Made by a program: the position numbers and the translations under genes. From positions 558,001 through 622,000 of the forward strand of contig NZ_RJJY01000001.1 in NCBI RefSeq assembly GCF_003751085.1: a DNA stretch of 64,000 nucleotides, read 5' to 3'. A model generated the notes under the pieces. It was given only the letters and a program-made list of their open reading frames with translations, had not been told where the DNA came from and did no database searches. This stretch comes from Micromonospora sp. Llam0. GTDB lineage: Bacteria; Actinomycetota; Actinomycetes; Mycobacteriales; Micromonosporaceae. Position 1 is the stretch's first letter. Each line of letters starts with the position of its first letter. Positions 44,676-54,301 of the stretch are shown in pieces.

Positions 44676-47021
44676 ATGACCGAGCAGCACACTCTCGGCA
44701 CCCAACGCAGTACCGCCGTGATCGACAACGGGGCCTTCGGCACCCGCGAGATCACCTTCTCCGCCGGTCGGCTGGCCCGCCAGGCCGCCGGCTCGGTGAT
44801 CGCCCAGCTGGGCGACACCGTGGTGCTCTCCGCGACCACCGCCAGCAAGCAGCCGCGTGAGCACCTCGACTTCTTCCCGCTCACCGTCGACGTCGAGGAG
44901 CGGATGTACGCCGCCGGGCGGATTCCCGGATCGTTCTTCCGCCGCGAGGGCCGGCCCAGCGAGGAGGCGATCCTCACCTGCCGGCTGACCGACCGGCCGC
45001 TGCGCCCGACGTTCGCCAAGGGCCTGCGTAACGAGGTCCAGGTGGTCGCCACCATCATGGCGCTGGACCCGGCCCACCCGTACGACGTGATCGCGATCAA
45101 CGCGGCGTCGATGTCCACCAAGCTGTCCGGCCTGCCGTTCTCCGGGCCGATCGGGGCGACCCGGATCGCCCACGTCGACGGCGCGTGGGTGGCCTTCCCG
45201 ACCTTGGAGGAGCTGGCCCGCGCCACCTTCGACATGGTGGTCGCTGGCCGGGCGCTGCCCGACGGCGACGTCGCGATCATGATGGTCGAGGCCGAAGCCA
45301 CCCCGCACGCGCTCGGGCTGATAGCCGGCGGTGCCACCGCCCCCACCGAGGACGTGGTGGCCAGTGGGCTGGAAGCGGCCAAGCCGGCCATCCGCGAGCT
45401 GTGCCGGGCGCAGAGCGAGCTGGCCGAGGTGGCGGCGAAGCCGATCGCCGAGTTCCCGGTCTTCCTCGACTACGGTGACGACGTCTACGACGCGGTCGTG
45501 GCCGCCGGCCGTGACGAGGTCGCCGAGGCGTTGAAGATCGCCGTCAAGGCGGAGCGTGAGGACGCGCTGGACCGGATCAAGGTCAAGGTGGCCGGCGAGC
45601 TCGTCGAGCGTTTCGAGGGCCGGGAGAAGGAGATCGGTGCGGCCTTCCGGTCGTTGACCAAGTCCGAGGTGCGGGCCCGGGTGCTGCGCGAGCAGGTACG
45701 CATCGACGGTCGTGGACCCCGCGACATCCGCCCGCTCACCGCCGAGGTCGGGGTGCTGCCCCGGGTGCACGGTTCGGCGCTGTTCGAGCGCGGTGAGACG
45801 CAGATCCTCGGGGTCAGCACGCTGAACATGCTCCGGCTGGAGCAGATGCTGGACACCCTCTCGCCGGAGAAATCCAAGCGCTACATGCACAACTACAACT
45901 TCCCGCCGTACTCCACCGGTGAGACCGGCCGGGTCGGTTCGCCGAAGCGGCGCGAGATCGGCCACGGCGCGCTCGCCGAGCGGGCCCTGCTGCCGGTGCT
46001 GCCGACGCGCGAGGAGTTCCCGTACGCGATCCGTCAGGTCTCCGAGGCGCTCGGCTCCAACGGCTCGACGAGCATGGGCTCGGTCTGCGCCTCGACCCTG
46101 GCGCTGCTGTCGGCCGGGGTGCCGCTGAAGGCACCGGTGGCCGGGATCGCGATGGGCCTGATCTCCGACGAGGTCGACGGGCAGACCCGCTACGTGACGC
46201 TGACCGACATCCTCGGTGCCGAGGATGCGTTCGGCGACATGGACTTCAAGGTGGCCGGTACGCCGGAGTTCGTCACGGCGCTGCAGCTGGACACCAAGCT
46301 CGACGGCATTCCGTCCGACGTGCTGGTCGGTGCCCTGCAGCAGGCCCGCGAGGCCCGGATGACGATCCTGGAGGTCATGCGCCAGGCGATCGAGGGCCCG
46401 GCCGCGATGAGCGAGCACGCCCCCCGGGTGACCACGGTGAAGATCCCGGTCGACAAGATCGGCATGGTGATCGGCCCGAAGGGCCAGACCATCAACGCGA
46501 TCCAGGACGAGACCGGCGCGGACATCTCGATCGAGGACGACGGCACCATCTACGTCGGCGCCACCAACGGGCCGGCCGCCGAGGCCGCCGTCGAGCGGAT
46601 CAACGCGATCGCCAACCCGACCCTGCCGAAGCTCGGCGACAAGTTCCTCGGCACGGTCGTCAAGACCGCCGCGTTCGGCGCGTTCATCTCGCTGCTGCCC
46701 GGCCGCGACGGCCTGCTGCACATCTCCAAGGTGGGCGACGGCAAGCGGGTCGAGCGGGTCGAGGACCACCTCAACGTCGGCGACAAGGTCGAGGTGCAGA
46801 TCGCCGACATCGACGCCCGCGGCAAGATCTACCTGGACAAGGTCCGTCCGGAGGGTGCCGAGGCGCCGGCCGCGTCCGACGGCGGCGAGCGTCCCGGTGG
46901 CCGCGACCGTGGCGACCGTGGGCCGCGTGACCGTGGTGACCGCGACCGCGCCGACCGGGGCCCCAGCCGGGGCGACGGCGGCGAGGGCGGCGAGCGCCGC
47001 CGACGTAACCGGCACAGCTGA
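44676..47021 (+). CDS. pnp: polyribonucleotide nucleotidyltransferase (PNPase/GPSI)
   Basis: 781 residues. It degrades RNA phosphorolytically 3' to 5', and in actinomycetes also makes pppGpp-like or poly(A)-like products (hence GPSI). Domains: RNase PH 1 (about 15-150), helical (about 155-240), RNase PH 2 (about 330-560, with [12 protein letters not shown] and [18 protein letters not shown]), KH ([19 protein letters not shown]) and S1 ([31 protein letters not shown]). A Gly/Arg/Asp-rich tail ends the protein. ATG at 44676 follows AAAGGAGCG; the frame opens at 44640. Confidence 0.96.
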   Translation: MTEQHTLGTQRSTAVIDNGAFGTREITFSAGRLARQAAGSVIAQLGDTVVLSATTASKQPREHLDFFPLTVDVEERMYAAGRIPGSFFRREGRPSEEAILTCRLTDRPLRPTFAKGLRNEVQVVATIMALDPAHPYDVIAINAASMSTKLSGLPFSGPIGATRIAHVDGAWVAFPTLEELARATFDMVVAGRALPDGDVAIMMVEAEATPHALGLIAGGATAPTEDVVASGLEAAKPAIRELCRAQSELAEVAAKPIAEFPVFLDYGDDVYDAVVAAGRDEVAEALKIAVKAEREDALDRIKVKVAGELVERFEGREKEIGAAFRSLTKSEVRARVLREQVRIDGRGPRDIRPLTAEVGVLPRVHGSALFERGETQILGVSTLNMLRLEQMLDTLSPEKSKRYMHNYNFPPYSTGETGRVGSPKRREIGHGALAERALLPVLPTREEFPYAIRQVSEALGSNGSTSMGSVCASTLALLSAGVPLKAPVAGIAMGLISDEVDGQTRYVTLTDILGAEDAFGDMDFKVAGTPEFVTALQLDTKLDGIPSDVLVGALQQAREARMTILEVMRQAIEGPAAMSEHAPRVTTVKIPVDKIGMVIGPKGQTINAIQDETGADISIEDDGTIYVGATNGPAAEAAVERINAIANPTLPKLGDKFLGTVVKTAAFGAFISLLPGRDGLLHISKVGDGKRVERVEDHLNVGDKVEVQIADIDARGKIYLDKVRPEGAEAPAASDGGERPGGRDRGDRGPRDRGDRDRADRGPSRGDGGEGGERRRRNRHS

Positions 47022-47032
47022 CGCCGGCCGAG

Positions 47033-48382
47033 ATGGCCAGGACCGAACCGGTCACCGGCCGGGGCCTGTCCCGGCCGGTGACCCGGACACTTACCGCCGA
47101 CCCGTTGGGCGGCACGGTACGCCGTACCGTGCTGCCCAACGGGCTGCGGGTGATCACCGAGGCGATTCCGGCGATGCGCAGCGTCTCCTTCGGCGTGTGG
47201 GTCGGGGTCGGCTCGCGCGACGAGACCCCGGCCCGATCCGGTGCCTCGCACTTTCTGGAACATTTGCTGTTCAAGGGGACGAAGCGACGTACCGCCTGGG
47301 AGATCTCCTCGCAGATCGAGGCCGTGGGCGGCGAGACGAACGCGTTCACCACCAAGGAGTACACCTGCTACTACGCCCGGGTCCTCGACGAGGACCTGCC
47401 ACTGGCCGTTGACGTCGTCTGTGACCTGGTGGCCAACTCGGTGATCGACCCGGCCGACGTGGAGACCGAACGTGGCGTGATCCTCGAAGAGATCGCCATG
47501 CACGACGACGAGCCCGACGACGAGGTCCACGACCTGCTCGCCGAGTCCGTCTTCGGACCGCACCCGCTCGGCCGGTTGATCTCCGGCACCGAGGCGACGA
47601 TCTCGGCGTTGACCCGCCGGCAGATCCACGACTTCTACCGGCGTCGCTACACCCCGGGGGCGATGGTGATCGCCGCCGCTGGCAACCTCGACCACCGGGC
47701 GGTGGTCCGCCAGGTACGGGCCGCGCTGCGGGGCAGTCCGTTGGACGCCGAGCGGCCCGGTGCTCCGGCGCCGCTGCGCCCGGCCACCCCGGCGGTACGC
47801 ACCCGCCGGCCCCGGGTGATGCTGCGCCGCAAGGAGACAGAGCAGGCGCATCTGGTGCTTGGTGGCCCGGGTATCAGTCGCGGCGACGACCGCCGGTTCG
47901 CGCTCGGCGTGCTGAACAACGTCCTCGGTGGCGGCATGTCCAGCCGGCTGTTCCAGGAGGTACGGGAACGCCGTGGGCTCGCCTACTCGGTCTACTCGTA
48001 CGCCAGCCAGTACGCCGACGGCGGGACCTTCGCCGTCTACGCCGGATGTGCGCCGAGCCGGGTCGACGAGGTGCTGGAGCTGGTCCGGGCGGAGCTGGCG
48101 GCGGTCGTCGAGCACGGGGTGAGCTCCGACGAGCTGGCCCGGGGCAAGGGAATGAGCCGGGGCGGGTACGTGCTGGGGCTGGAGGACACCGGATCCCGGA
48201 TGGGCCGGCTGGCCAAGGGGGAGCTGCTCTACGGCGAGCAGCTGACCGTGGACCAGCTGCTGGGTCGGGTGGCGGCGGTGACCGCCGAACAGGTCGGCGC
48301 GGTCGCCGCCGAGCTGCTCACCCGACCGATGTCCCTGGCGGTGATCGGCCCGGTGGAGTCCGCGACGTTGGCCGGCCGGTAG
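47033..48382 (+). CDS. M16-family zinc peptidase
   Basis: 449 residues. The inverted zinc motif HFLEH (His73, Glu76, His77) is present in ASHFLEHLLFKGTKRR, with the distal Glu in ETERGVILEEIAMHDDEP. The C-terminal non-catalytic half follows (about 245-440, with RERRGLAYSVYSY). Such genes follow pnp in many Gram-positive genomes; substrates are unknown, processing of peptides being likely. The gap to pnp is 11 bases. Confidence 0.92.
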   Translation: MARTEPVTGRGLSRPVTRTLTADPLGGTVRRTVLPNGLRVITEAIPAMRSVSFGVWVGVGSRDETPARSGASHFLEHLLFKGTKRRTAWEISSQIEAVGGETNAFTTKEYTCYYARVLDEDLPLAVDVVCDLVANSVIDPADVETERGVILEEIAMHDDEPDDEVHDLLAESVFGPHPLGRLISGTEATISALTRRQIHDFYRRRYTPGAMVIAAAGNLDHRAVVRQVRAALRGSPLDAERPGAPAPLRPATPAVRTRRPRVMLRRKETEQAHLVLGGPGISRGDDRRFALGVLNNVLGGGMSSRLFQEVRERRGLAYSVYSYASQYADGGTFAVYAGCAPSRVDEVLELVRAELAAVVEHGVSSDELARGKGMSRGGYVLGLEDTGSRMGRLAKGELLYGEQLTVDQLLGRVAAVTAEQVGAVAAELLTRPMSLAVIGPVESATLAGR

Positions 48383-48437
48383 TCCTCGCCGGTGGGGTAG
48401 GGCGCTGGCCGGACCGCAGTCCCCGCCGGTGGGATAG

Positions 48438-49259
<822 letters not shown>

Positions 49260-49309
49260 GCCCTGGTGGGTGCCCGGCTGGCCGAACAACTACTCCTCGG
49301 CTGGCCGGG

Positions 49310-49888
49310 TCACTGTTCTTCGGCGGCCGGTGGGACCGCCACGTGCAGCCGCAGCTGCGGCACCAGCATGTCGGCCACGTCCAACGCCCGCGTCGCCCCG
49401 TCCGGCTCCCAGCCGGCTGAGCCGAGGAACTTGCGGGTCGCCGGGTCCCGTTCGTACGCCCAGGCGACCGCAGTGTCGAAGCCGTCGGTGCGCCACAGGT
49501 CCACGGCGGCGGCGAGCAGTCGGCTGCCGTGTCCCCGCCGGCCCCAGCGCGGCTCGACCAGCAGGTCGGTGACGGCGGCGACCCGGTCACCGAGCGCCTC
49601 GGCCGGTTCCTCGGGAGCCAGGGCCTGCTCGTCGGCCGGACCGGACGCGGTGAAGCCCACCAGATAGGATTGCTCGGCCTGCTCGACGGCGACCAGCACC
49701 CGGTGCCGCTGCGACGGCGGATCGTTGATCGCGGCGTCCCACCGCTGCGCCAGCCAGCCCTCGTCCACCTCGTCGAGCACCTGGCGGGGCAGCAGCCGCC
49801 GGTAGGCGACCCGCCAGGTGGTCAACTGGATGCGGGCGATCTCACCAGCGTCGCCCGGTCGGGCAGGACGGACATATCCGAGCGCCAT
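49310..49888 (-). CDS. GNAT-family acetyltransferase
   Basis: 192 residues. The N-terminal GYVRPARPGDAGEIARIQLTTWRVAYRRLLP and the acetyl-CoA loop DLLVEPRWGRRGHGSRLLAAAVDLWR (Q/RxxGxG/A type) are clear; WAYERDPATRKFLGSAGWEPDG is the C-terminal strand region. Substrate unknown. Its ATG at 49888-49886 overlaps the ATG of the divergent GT87 gene (CATG), so at least one of the two messages must be leaderless or start inside the other gene, unless the GT87 protein begins at 49920. Confidence 0.88.
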   Translation of the reverse strand: MALGYVRPARPGDAGEIARIQLTTWRVAYRRLLPRQVLDEVDEGWLAQRWDAAINDPPSQRHRVLVAVEQAEQSYLVGFTASGPADEQALAPEEPAEALGDRVAAVTDLLVEPRWGRRGHGSRLLAAAVDLWRTDGFDTAVAWAYERDPATRKFLGSAGWEPDGATRALDVADMLVPQLRLHVAVPPAAEEQ

Positions 49889-51164
49889 GAGTGGTCAGCG
49901 TACGGACAGGGGGGCGGCCATGCCGCAGCGGGCCGCCGGGGGCACCGGTCGGCGGGTGGCGATCGTCGCGGTGCTCGCGGTCGTCGTCGCCGGCTTCCTC
50001 GCCGTCGCCGCCGAACGGCACGGCTTCTTCGACCTCAAGGTCTACTACGGGGCGATGCACCACTGGCTGCGCGACGGCGGCGAACTCTACGACCACATGA
50101 AGCCGTTCAGCCAGTACGGGTTCACCTACCCGCCGTTCGCCGCGCTGGTGATGTCGCCGATGGCGGTCCTGCCGTGGCATCTGGCGATCGTGGTGAGCGT
50201 GACGCTCGCCGTGGTGACCAGTGCGCTGGTGCTGTGGTGGCTGGTCGACCCGATCTCCCGCCGCGAGGGCTGGACCCGCTGGTTCGCCTTCGCGGTCGCC
50301 GTCTGCCTGGTGGCCGCGTACGAGCCGATGCGTGAGACGGTGAACTTCGGCCAGGTCAACACGCTGCTGCTGGTCCTGGTCGCGGCCGACCTGCTGTGGC
50401 TGGTCGCGGCCGGGTCGCCGGTGCCGCCGCGCTGGCGCCGGTTCGCCGGGGTCGGGGTCGGCCTGGCCACGGCGATCAAGCTGACCCCGGGCATCTTCAT
50501 CGTCTACCTGCTGGTCACCCGGCGGTGGCGGGCGGCGGTCACCGCCGCCGGTACGGCGACCGTGGCGACCCTGGTCGCGGCGGCGGTCGCGCCGGACGCG
50601 TCCCGGGAGTTCTGGACGCAGGCGCTGTGGAACACCGACCGGGTCGGTGCGCTGGACTTCGTCTCCAACCAGTCGCTGCGCGGGGTCGTCGCCCGGATCG
50701 ATCCGCTGCATCCGAGCACCGTCGCCTGGCTGGTGCTGGTGCTGGTCACGTTGATCTGGTGGGCGTGGCGGTGCCGCCGTGCGGTCGCCGCCGGTGACGA
50801 GGCGACCGGGCTGGCGTTGACCGGCGTGGTCGGCTGCCTGGTCAGCCCGGTCACCTGGGTGCATCATCTGGTGTGGTTGCTGCCGGCGCTGATCCTGCTG
50901 GTGGACAACGGGCTCGCCGCGTCGCGGGGCAGCCGGCGGCGCCGGGCGCTGCTCGGCTTCGCCACGGTCGGCTATCTGCTGCTGATCAGCCGGCTGGTGT
51001 GGATCTGGCGCGAGTCCGACGCCGCCAACCTGGCCGGCTTCGTGGGCAGCAACGCGTACGTGTGGGTCAGCCTCGGCCTCCTGCTGTTCCTGCCGGTACG
51101 CGAACTGGACCGGTCCGTCCGCTGGCCGGCGCCGGCCAGCGGTCGACCGATCACATCGAGGTGA
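49887..51164 (+). CDS. GT87-family (DUF2029) membrane glycosyltransferase
   Basis: 425 residues with about ten membrane helices. FFDLKVYYGAMHHWLRDGGELYD after the first helix carries the conserved aspartate of GT-C enzymes, and FTYPPFAALVMSPMAVLPW and VNFGQVNTLLLVLVAADLLW are typical of GT87, which includes polyprenyl-phosphomannose-dependent mannosyltransferases such as PimE. The acceptor is unknown. The ATG at 49887 shares bases with the divergent acetyltransferase start; ATG 49920, behind GGGGGGCGG, is an alternative. Confidence 0.85.
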   Translation: MSGQRTDRGAAMPQRAAGGTGRRVAIVAVLAVVVAGFLAVAAERHGFFDLKVYYGAMHHWLRDGGELYDHMKPFSQYGFTYPPFAALVMSPMAVLPWHLAIVVSVTLAVVTSALVLWWLVDPISRREGWTRWFAFAVAVCLVAAYEPMRETVNFGQVNTLLLVLVAADLLWLVAAGSPVPPRWRRFAGVGVGLATAIKLTPGIFIVYLLVTRRWRAAVTAAGTATVATLVAAAVAPDASREFWTQALWNTDRVGALDFVSNQSLRGVVARIDPLHPSTVAWLVLVLVTLIWWAWRCRRAVAAGDEATGLALTGVVGCLVSPVTWVHHLVWLLPALILLVDNGLAASRGSRRRRALLGFATVGYLLLISRLVWIWRESDAANLAGFVGSNAYVWVSLGLLLFLPVRELDRSVRWPAPASGRPITSR

Positions 51165-51214
51165 GGCTGACGCACGTCAAGACGCGAAGATGACGTGTGT
51201 CAGCGTCACCTCGA
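51156..51214. terminator. bidirectional terminator between GT87 and the GPP34 operon
   Basis: A stem of about 24 bp runs from TCGAGGTGAGG (51156) to its counterpart ending CACCTCGA (51214), with one mismatch and one G-U pair and an 11-base loop. The GT87 stop lies in the left arm; the convergent acetyltransferase remnant stops 15 bases to the right. Confidence 0.7.
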
Positions 51215-51228
51215 GGCCGCGCACGGGC

Positions 51229-51594
51229 TCATCGCGCGGCGAGGTGTGGGTGTCGGGTGGTGGGTCGGTAGCCGTGGCGTAGGTAGAGGTCGCGGGCTGC
51301 GGGGCCGCCTGCCGGTCGGTGGTGTGGGCGATCGGGTACGGCAGCCACAGCGCCGTCCCGGCCAGGTTGACGATCGTTGTAGACGGTGCCGGCGGCCATC
51401 GCCTGGGTCAGGAGTCCGGGGCTGAGCCGCTGGTAGACGTCGCGCCGCCGTGCCGGGTCGGGGATCAGCCAGCGGGCGTCGGGGGTGTCGACGAACGCGT
51501 CGACCAGCACCCAGGCGAGGCGCGGTACGTCGTCCACCCCGGCCCGCCGCACCCGCACCGGGCTGGCCGGCCGGGCCGGTCCGGGTGCGGTCAC
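51229..51594 (-). pseudogene. truncated, frameshifted GNAT acetyltransferase
   Basis: 121 codons from a GTG that overlaps the GPP34 stop (GTGA). The N-terminal half is a normal GNAT start (VRVRRAGVDDVPRLAWVLVDAFVDTPDARWLIPDPARR, then AMAAGTVYN). After that the expected next strand (NLAGTALWLPYPIAHTTD) is found one frame over. The end reverts to a typical GNAT C-terminus in the first frame (ARDLYLRHGYRPTTRHPHL). About 80 residues, including the acetyl-CoA loop, are missing. This reads as an internal deletion plus frameshift, so an active enzyme is unlikely. Confidence 0.72.
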
Positions 51595-52346
51595 CGCCGG
51601 CTCCGCCGGTCGTGCTGGCCCCGTTGGCCGTGTTGGCTGTGCCGGCTTCGTCCGTCGGTGGCGGCGAGCGGCCGTAGCAGCTGGTCGACCCCTGGTGGTA
51701 CGGGGGTGAGCAGTTGCCGGAGCTGCCGTCGGGCGGTCGACGTGTCGGCTCCGAGGATGTGGCCGCCGAGTCCGGTCGCGACACAGAGTCGGGCCAGCGT
51801 GCTGTCGTGTGTGTTGAGGCGGGTGCGGCGGCGTACCCGCATCGTCAGCCGCGCCCACGGCCAGGCCGCGACGTTCGTGTCGACCGGCGGGTAGCCGGTG
51901 TGTCGACGCAGCCAGCGGCGGACCGTGCGGGGCCGGACCAGCCCGGCGACGGTGAGCCGGTCGGCGACGCTGCGGTACGCGTGCCCGGCGAGCCGGTCGA
52001 TCCAGGCGGCCGGCGGGTGCGGTGTGTCGGTGTCGATCCAGCGAAGCACCGTACGGCCCCACGGGTCGACGGCACCCGGCGCGGCCGTACCGGTGACGAC
52101 CTTGCCGGTCGCGGCGACCGTGACCGCGCCGACGTAGGCCAGGTCGGCGAGCATCGCGGCGGCCAGCCCACGCCCGACGGTCCGGGCCGGCACGCGCAGT
52201 CGGCCGGTGACGTCGTCGTGGGCGATCAGGAACAGTTCGTCGGCGAGCCAACCGGTCGGCGGCAGCGGTACGGCCGGTTCCGCCAGCGGTGTCGCTGCGG
52301 GTGATGTGGTGGACCAGTCGCGGGTGCGGGTGCGGTAGACGGTCAC
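51591..52346 (-). CDS. GPP34 (GOLPH3/Vps74-like) family protein
   Basis: 251 residues from the GTG at 52346 (GTGA overlap with the upstream gene). LADELFLIAHDDVTGRLRVPARTVGRGLAAAMLADLAYVGAVTVAATGKVV is the GPP34 N-terminal pattern. Eukaryotic relatives bind PI4P and sort Golgi glycosyltransferases. The many actinobacterial copies are uncharacterised and may associate with membrane lipids. The C-terminus is Gln/His/Arg-rich (RHSQHGQRGQHDRRSRR) and basic. It is the third gene of a four-gene coupled operon. Confidence 0.82.
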   Translation of the reverse strand: MTVYRTRTRDWSTTSPAATPLAEPAVPLPPTGWLADELFLIAHDDVTGRLRVPARTVGRGLAAAMLADLAYVGAVTVAATGKVVTGTAAPGAVDPWGRTVLRWIDTDTPHPPAAWIDRLAGHAYRSVADRLTVAGLVRPRTVRRWLRRHTGYPPVDTNVAAWPWARLTMRVRRRTRLNTHDSTLARLCVATGLGGHILGADTSTARRQLRQLLTPVPPGVDQLLRPLAATDGRSRHSQHGQRGQHDRRSRR

Positions 52347-52591
52347 CGGGCGGCCCGCCTCGTCCAGGCCAGGAACCGGGTGAACAGGTCCCCCGGGGTC
52401 GCCTCGTCGGGCAGGTCGGCGATCGCCTCGACCATCCGTTCTGCCGCGTACATGCTGCGCGAGATCGGGTCCAGGTTCGCGGTCAACTCGGCCCGCGCGT
52501 ACCCGCACGGCCAGTCGACCTGCGGCCCGCACCCCGAACAGGACCACACCGGCCGTACGGGCACGTGCAGCACGTCATCCAGCCCGGTCAC
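52343..52591 (-). CDS. small Cys-motif protein of an actinobacterial family
   Basis: 82 residues from a GTG at 52591 overlapping the upstream stop. RPVWSCSGCGPQVDWPCGYARAELTANLD is a compact Cys-rich site (CxxC...PC), followed by SMYAAERMVEAIADLPDEATPGDLFTRFLAWTRR. Proteins of this pattern are common beside XRE regulators in actinomycetes and are sometimes mislabelled flavin reductase, but no flavin motif is seen. The Cys set could hold zinc. Function unknown. Confidence 0.7.
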   Translation of the reverse strand: MTGLDDVLHVPVRPVWSCSGCGPQVDWPCGYARAELTANLDPISRSMYAAERMVEAIADLPDEATPGDLFTRFLAWTRRAAR

Positions 52592-52818
52592 CGGTGCTGC
52601 GCCCCGGCCTGGTTGCGGTGCCGCCGCCCGCGCACGCTCGACTGCGACGGCGGTAGGGCTGGCGTGGTGCCCCAGGTCCGCTCGATCGGCGCGGTGCAGT
52701 CCGGGCAGGTCAACGTCTGCCCGCACACCGGACACCACCGGTGCCGACACCGACACAACACGAACCCACCCACCACGCCAGCGAGAAGACCGGCCACGGT
52801 CGCAAGCAAAATCCACAA
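52588..52818 (-). CDS. small membrane protein with zinc-ribbon-like cysteines
   Basis: 76 residues from a TTG at 52818 preceded by GGAGGAG. One membrane helix (WILLATVAGLLAGVVGGFVL) is followed by CRCRHRWCPVCGQTLTCPDCTAP, six cysteines arranged as two CxxC knuckles, then a basic tail. A zinc-ribbon anchored to the membrane is likely. It is the first gene of the minus-strand GPP34 operon, divergent from the XRE/TPR regulator. Confidence 0.65.
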   Translation of the reverse strand: MWILLATVAGLLAGVVGGFVLCRCRHRWCPVCGQTLTCPDCTAPIERTWGTTPALPPSQSSVRGRRHRNQAGAQHR

Positions 52819-52905
52819 CGCTCCTCCAACGGCCCCTTGATCGACTTCGGTACAGCGGTTTCATGCGCAGCACAACAAGCGTCACGGCGTCGATGTACGA
52901 GGTGA

Positions 52906-53015
52906 TTGATCAACGACATGTCGTCCGCCTGCGTCAAACCCACACTGGACGAAGCCAACCTCAACCTGCAGAGGTAATCTGTCGCCTGAAGGCTGTAGAC
53001 AGCGACGGGCGACAG
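52906..53015. promoter_or_regulatory. operator-rich divergent region before the XRE/TPR gene
   Basis: Three elements: TTGATCAA (52906-52913), ACGACATGTCGT (52913-52924), both perfect palindromes, and a concentric pair at 52979-53015. The latter has outer arms CTGTCGCC/GGCGACAG and inner arms GCTGT/ACAGC that share a centre near 52997. The concentric element abuts the ribosome site TGGGAGG (53016-53022), so it could be an autoregulatory operator or an mRNA hairpin that masks translation. Confidence 0.6.
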
Positions 53016-53027
53016 TGGGAGGCCGCG

Positions 53028-54275
53028 ATGACACCACAGTCAGGGGCTACCGGCGAAAGCGACCCGACTCACTTCGGTAGCGCGGTCCGAACACTCCGGG
53101 TCGGTCGCGAGTGGTCGCTTCGGGATCTTGGCGAACGGATCCGGTTCAATCGCGGCTACATCGGGAAAGTAGAACAAGGTGACAAGTTTCCTGAACGGCA
53201 GTTCGCCGAACTCGCCGACCGGGCACTAGACGCTAATGGTTTCCTGGTGGCAGCATGGCGAGACGCAGCCGAAGAGCGACGAAAGGCGCTGGCGACAGGG
53301 CGGCTGCTGACCGCCTCGACCAAAGACTCGCTGAATATGATCGCAGCCGTGGAAGAGTCCATGGACCTGACCGATCTAGAGCAAGCCGCGACCCAGCTTT
53401 CGATCGCATACCTTGGCGCCGCTCCAGCGCCGATGCTGCGTTCCGCAGTAGAATTGCGAGGCGATGTCCTACGCCGCCTGCGAAGCCGCCAATACCGGCC
53501 GAATGAGCTGGCCGACCTGTATCAGATAGCTGGTCGCCTTCAAGGCATTCTTGCCTACGCCGCTCTCGACCTGGGAGAGTCGGCGGTAGCGATGACACAT
53601 GCGGATGCGGCGCTGGTATGCGCCGAAAATTCGGGTGATCGTGAGCTCCGAGCCTGGGCGCGGGGAACCCAGAGCCTCATAGCCAGATTTGATAGCAGCT
53701 ATAGCCAAGCCCTTGCGTACGTCGCGGACGGGCTCGCGCACTCAGCTGCCAGCGCAAGCAGACTTCGCCTGCTATGCGGGTACGCCCAGTGCAAGGCGAA
53801 CCTTGGGGACTCGGCAGGCAGCAACCGAGCCCTCGACCAAGTGCAACATGAGCGGGAGAAGTTGATCCCGAGAGCCTCGGAGCGCGGGATATTCGACTTC
53901 AGCGAGGCCAAGCAGCACTATTATGCCGGCAGCAGCCTGATCTGGCTGGATGAAGCCTCGGACGCAGACCGGGCAGCCCGGGAAGCATCCGAGGCAATTC
54001 GCCTTTGGGAGAACGGTTCGGAGGAGGATCGATCGCTAGACGACGAAGCGCTGGCGCGCGTTTATCAGGGCACCGCCTACCTGAAGGTCGGCAAACTGGA
54101 CGAAGCTGCGGCAGTCGTTCGTCCAGTGCTCAATCTTCCACGGGAGCGCCGCATTTCGTGGATCAATAAACGTATCGGACGCATGGCCGACATGCTCGGT
54201 GCCAAGCGATTCACCGGGACTCGGAAGGCCGATCAGTTGCGGACCGAGATCCGTGCCTTCGCCGAAGTCACGTAG
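53028..54275 (+). CDS. XRE-family regulator with TPR-like repeats
   Basis: 415 residues. The HTH lies at about 22-75: TLRVGREWSLRDLGERIRFNRGYIGKVEQGDKFPERQFAELAD. The rest is helical, TPR-like (IAYLGAAPAPML, LQGILAYAALDLGESAVAMTHADAAL, YAQCKANLGDSAGSNRAL, VYQGTAYLKVGKLDEAA), the build of regulators that sense peptides or metabolites. ATG at 53028 with GGGAGG before it. Base use is visibly less GC-rich than its neighbours (CTA, ATA, AAT and TTT codons), suggesting later acquisition. It is divergent from the GPP34 operon, its most likely target besides itself. Confidence 0.85.
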   Translation: MTPQSGATGESDPTHFGSAVRTLRVGREWSLRDLGERIRFNRGYIGKVEQGDKFPERQFAELADRALDANGFLVAAWRDAAEERRKALATGRLLTASTKDSLNMIAAVEESMDLTDLEQAATQLSIAYLGAAPAPMLRSAVELRGDVLRRLRSRQYRPNELADLYQIAGRLQGILAYAALDLGESAVAMTHADAALVCAENSGDRELRAWARGTQSLIARFDSSYSQALAYVADGLAHSAASASRLRLLCGYAQCKANLGDSAGSNRALDQVQHEREKLIPRASERGIFDFSEAKQHYYAGSSLIWLDEASDADRAAREASEAIRLWENGSEEDRSLDDEALARVYQGTAYLKVGKLDEAAAVVRPVLNLPRERRISWINKRIGRMADMLGAKRFTGTRKADQLRTEIRAFAEVT

Positions 54276-54301
54276 CTCGGATCGAATTTTCCGATTCTCG
54301 G

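Noticed and set aside
43890..47015. A 1041-codon minus-strand frame opposite rpsO and pnp
   Set aside because: Shadow of highly conserved genes on the other strand.
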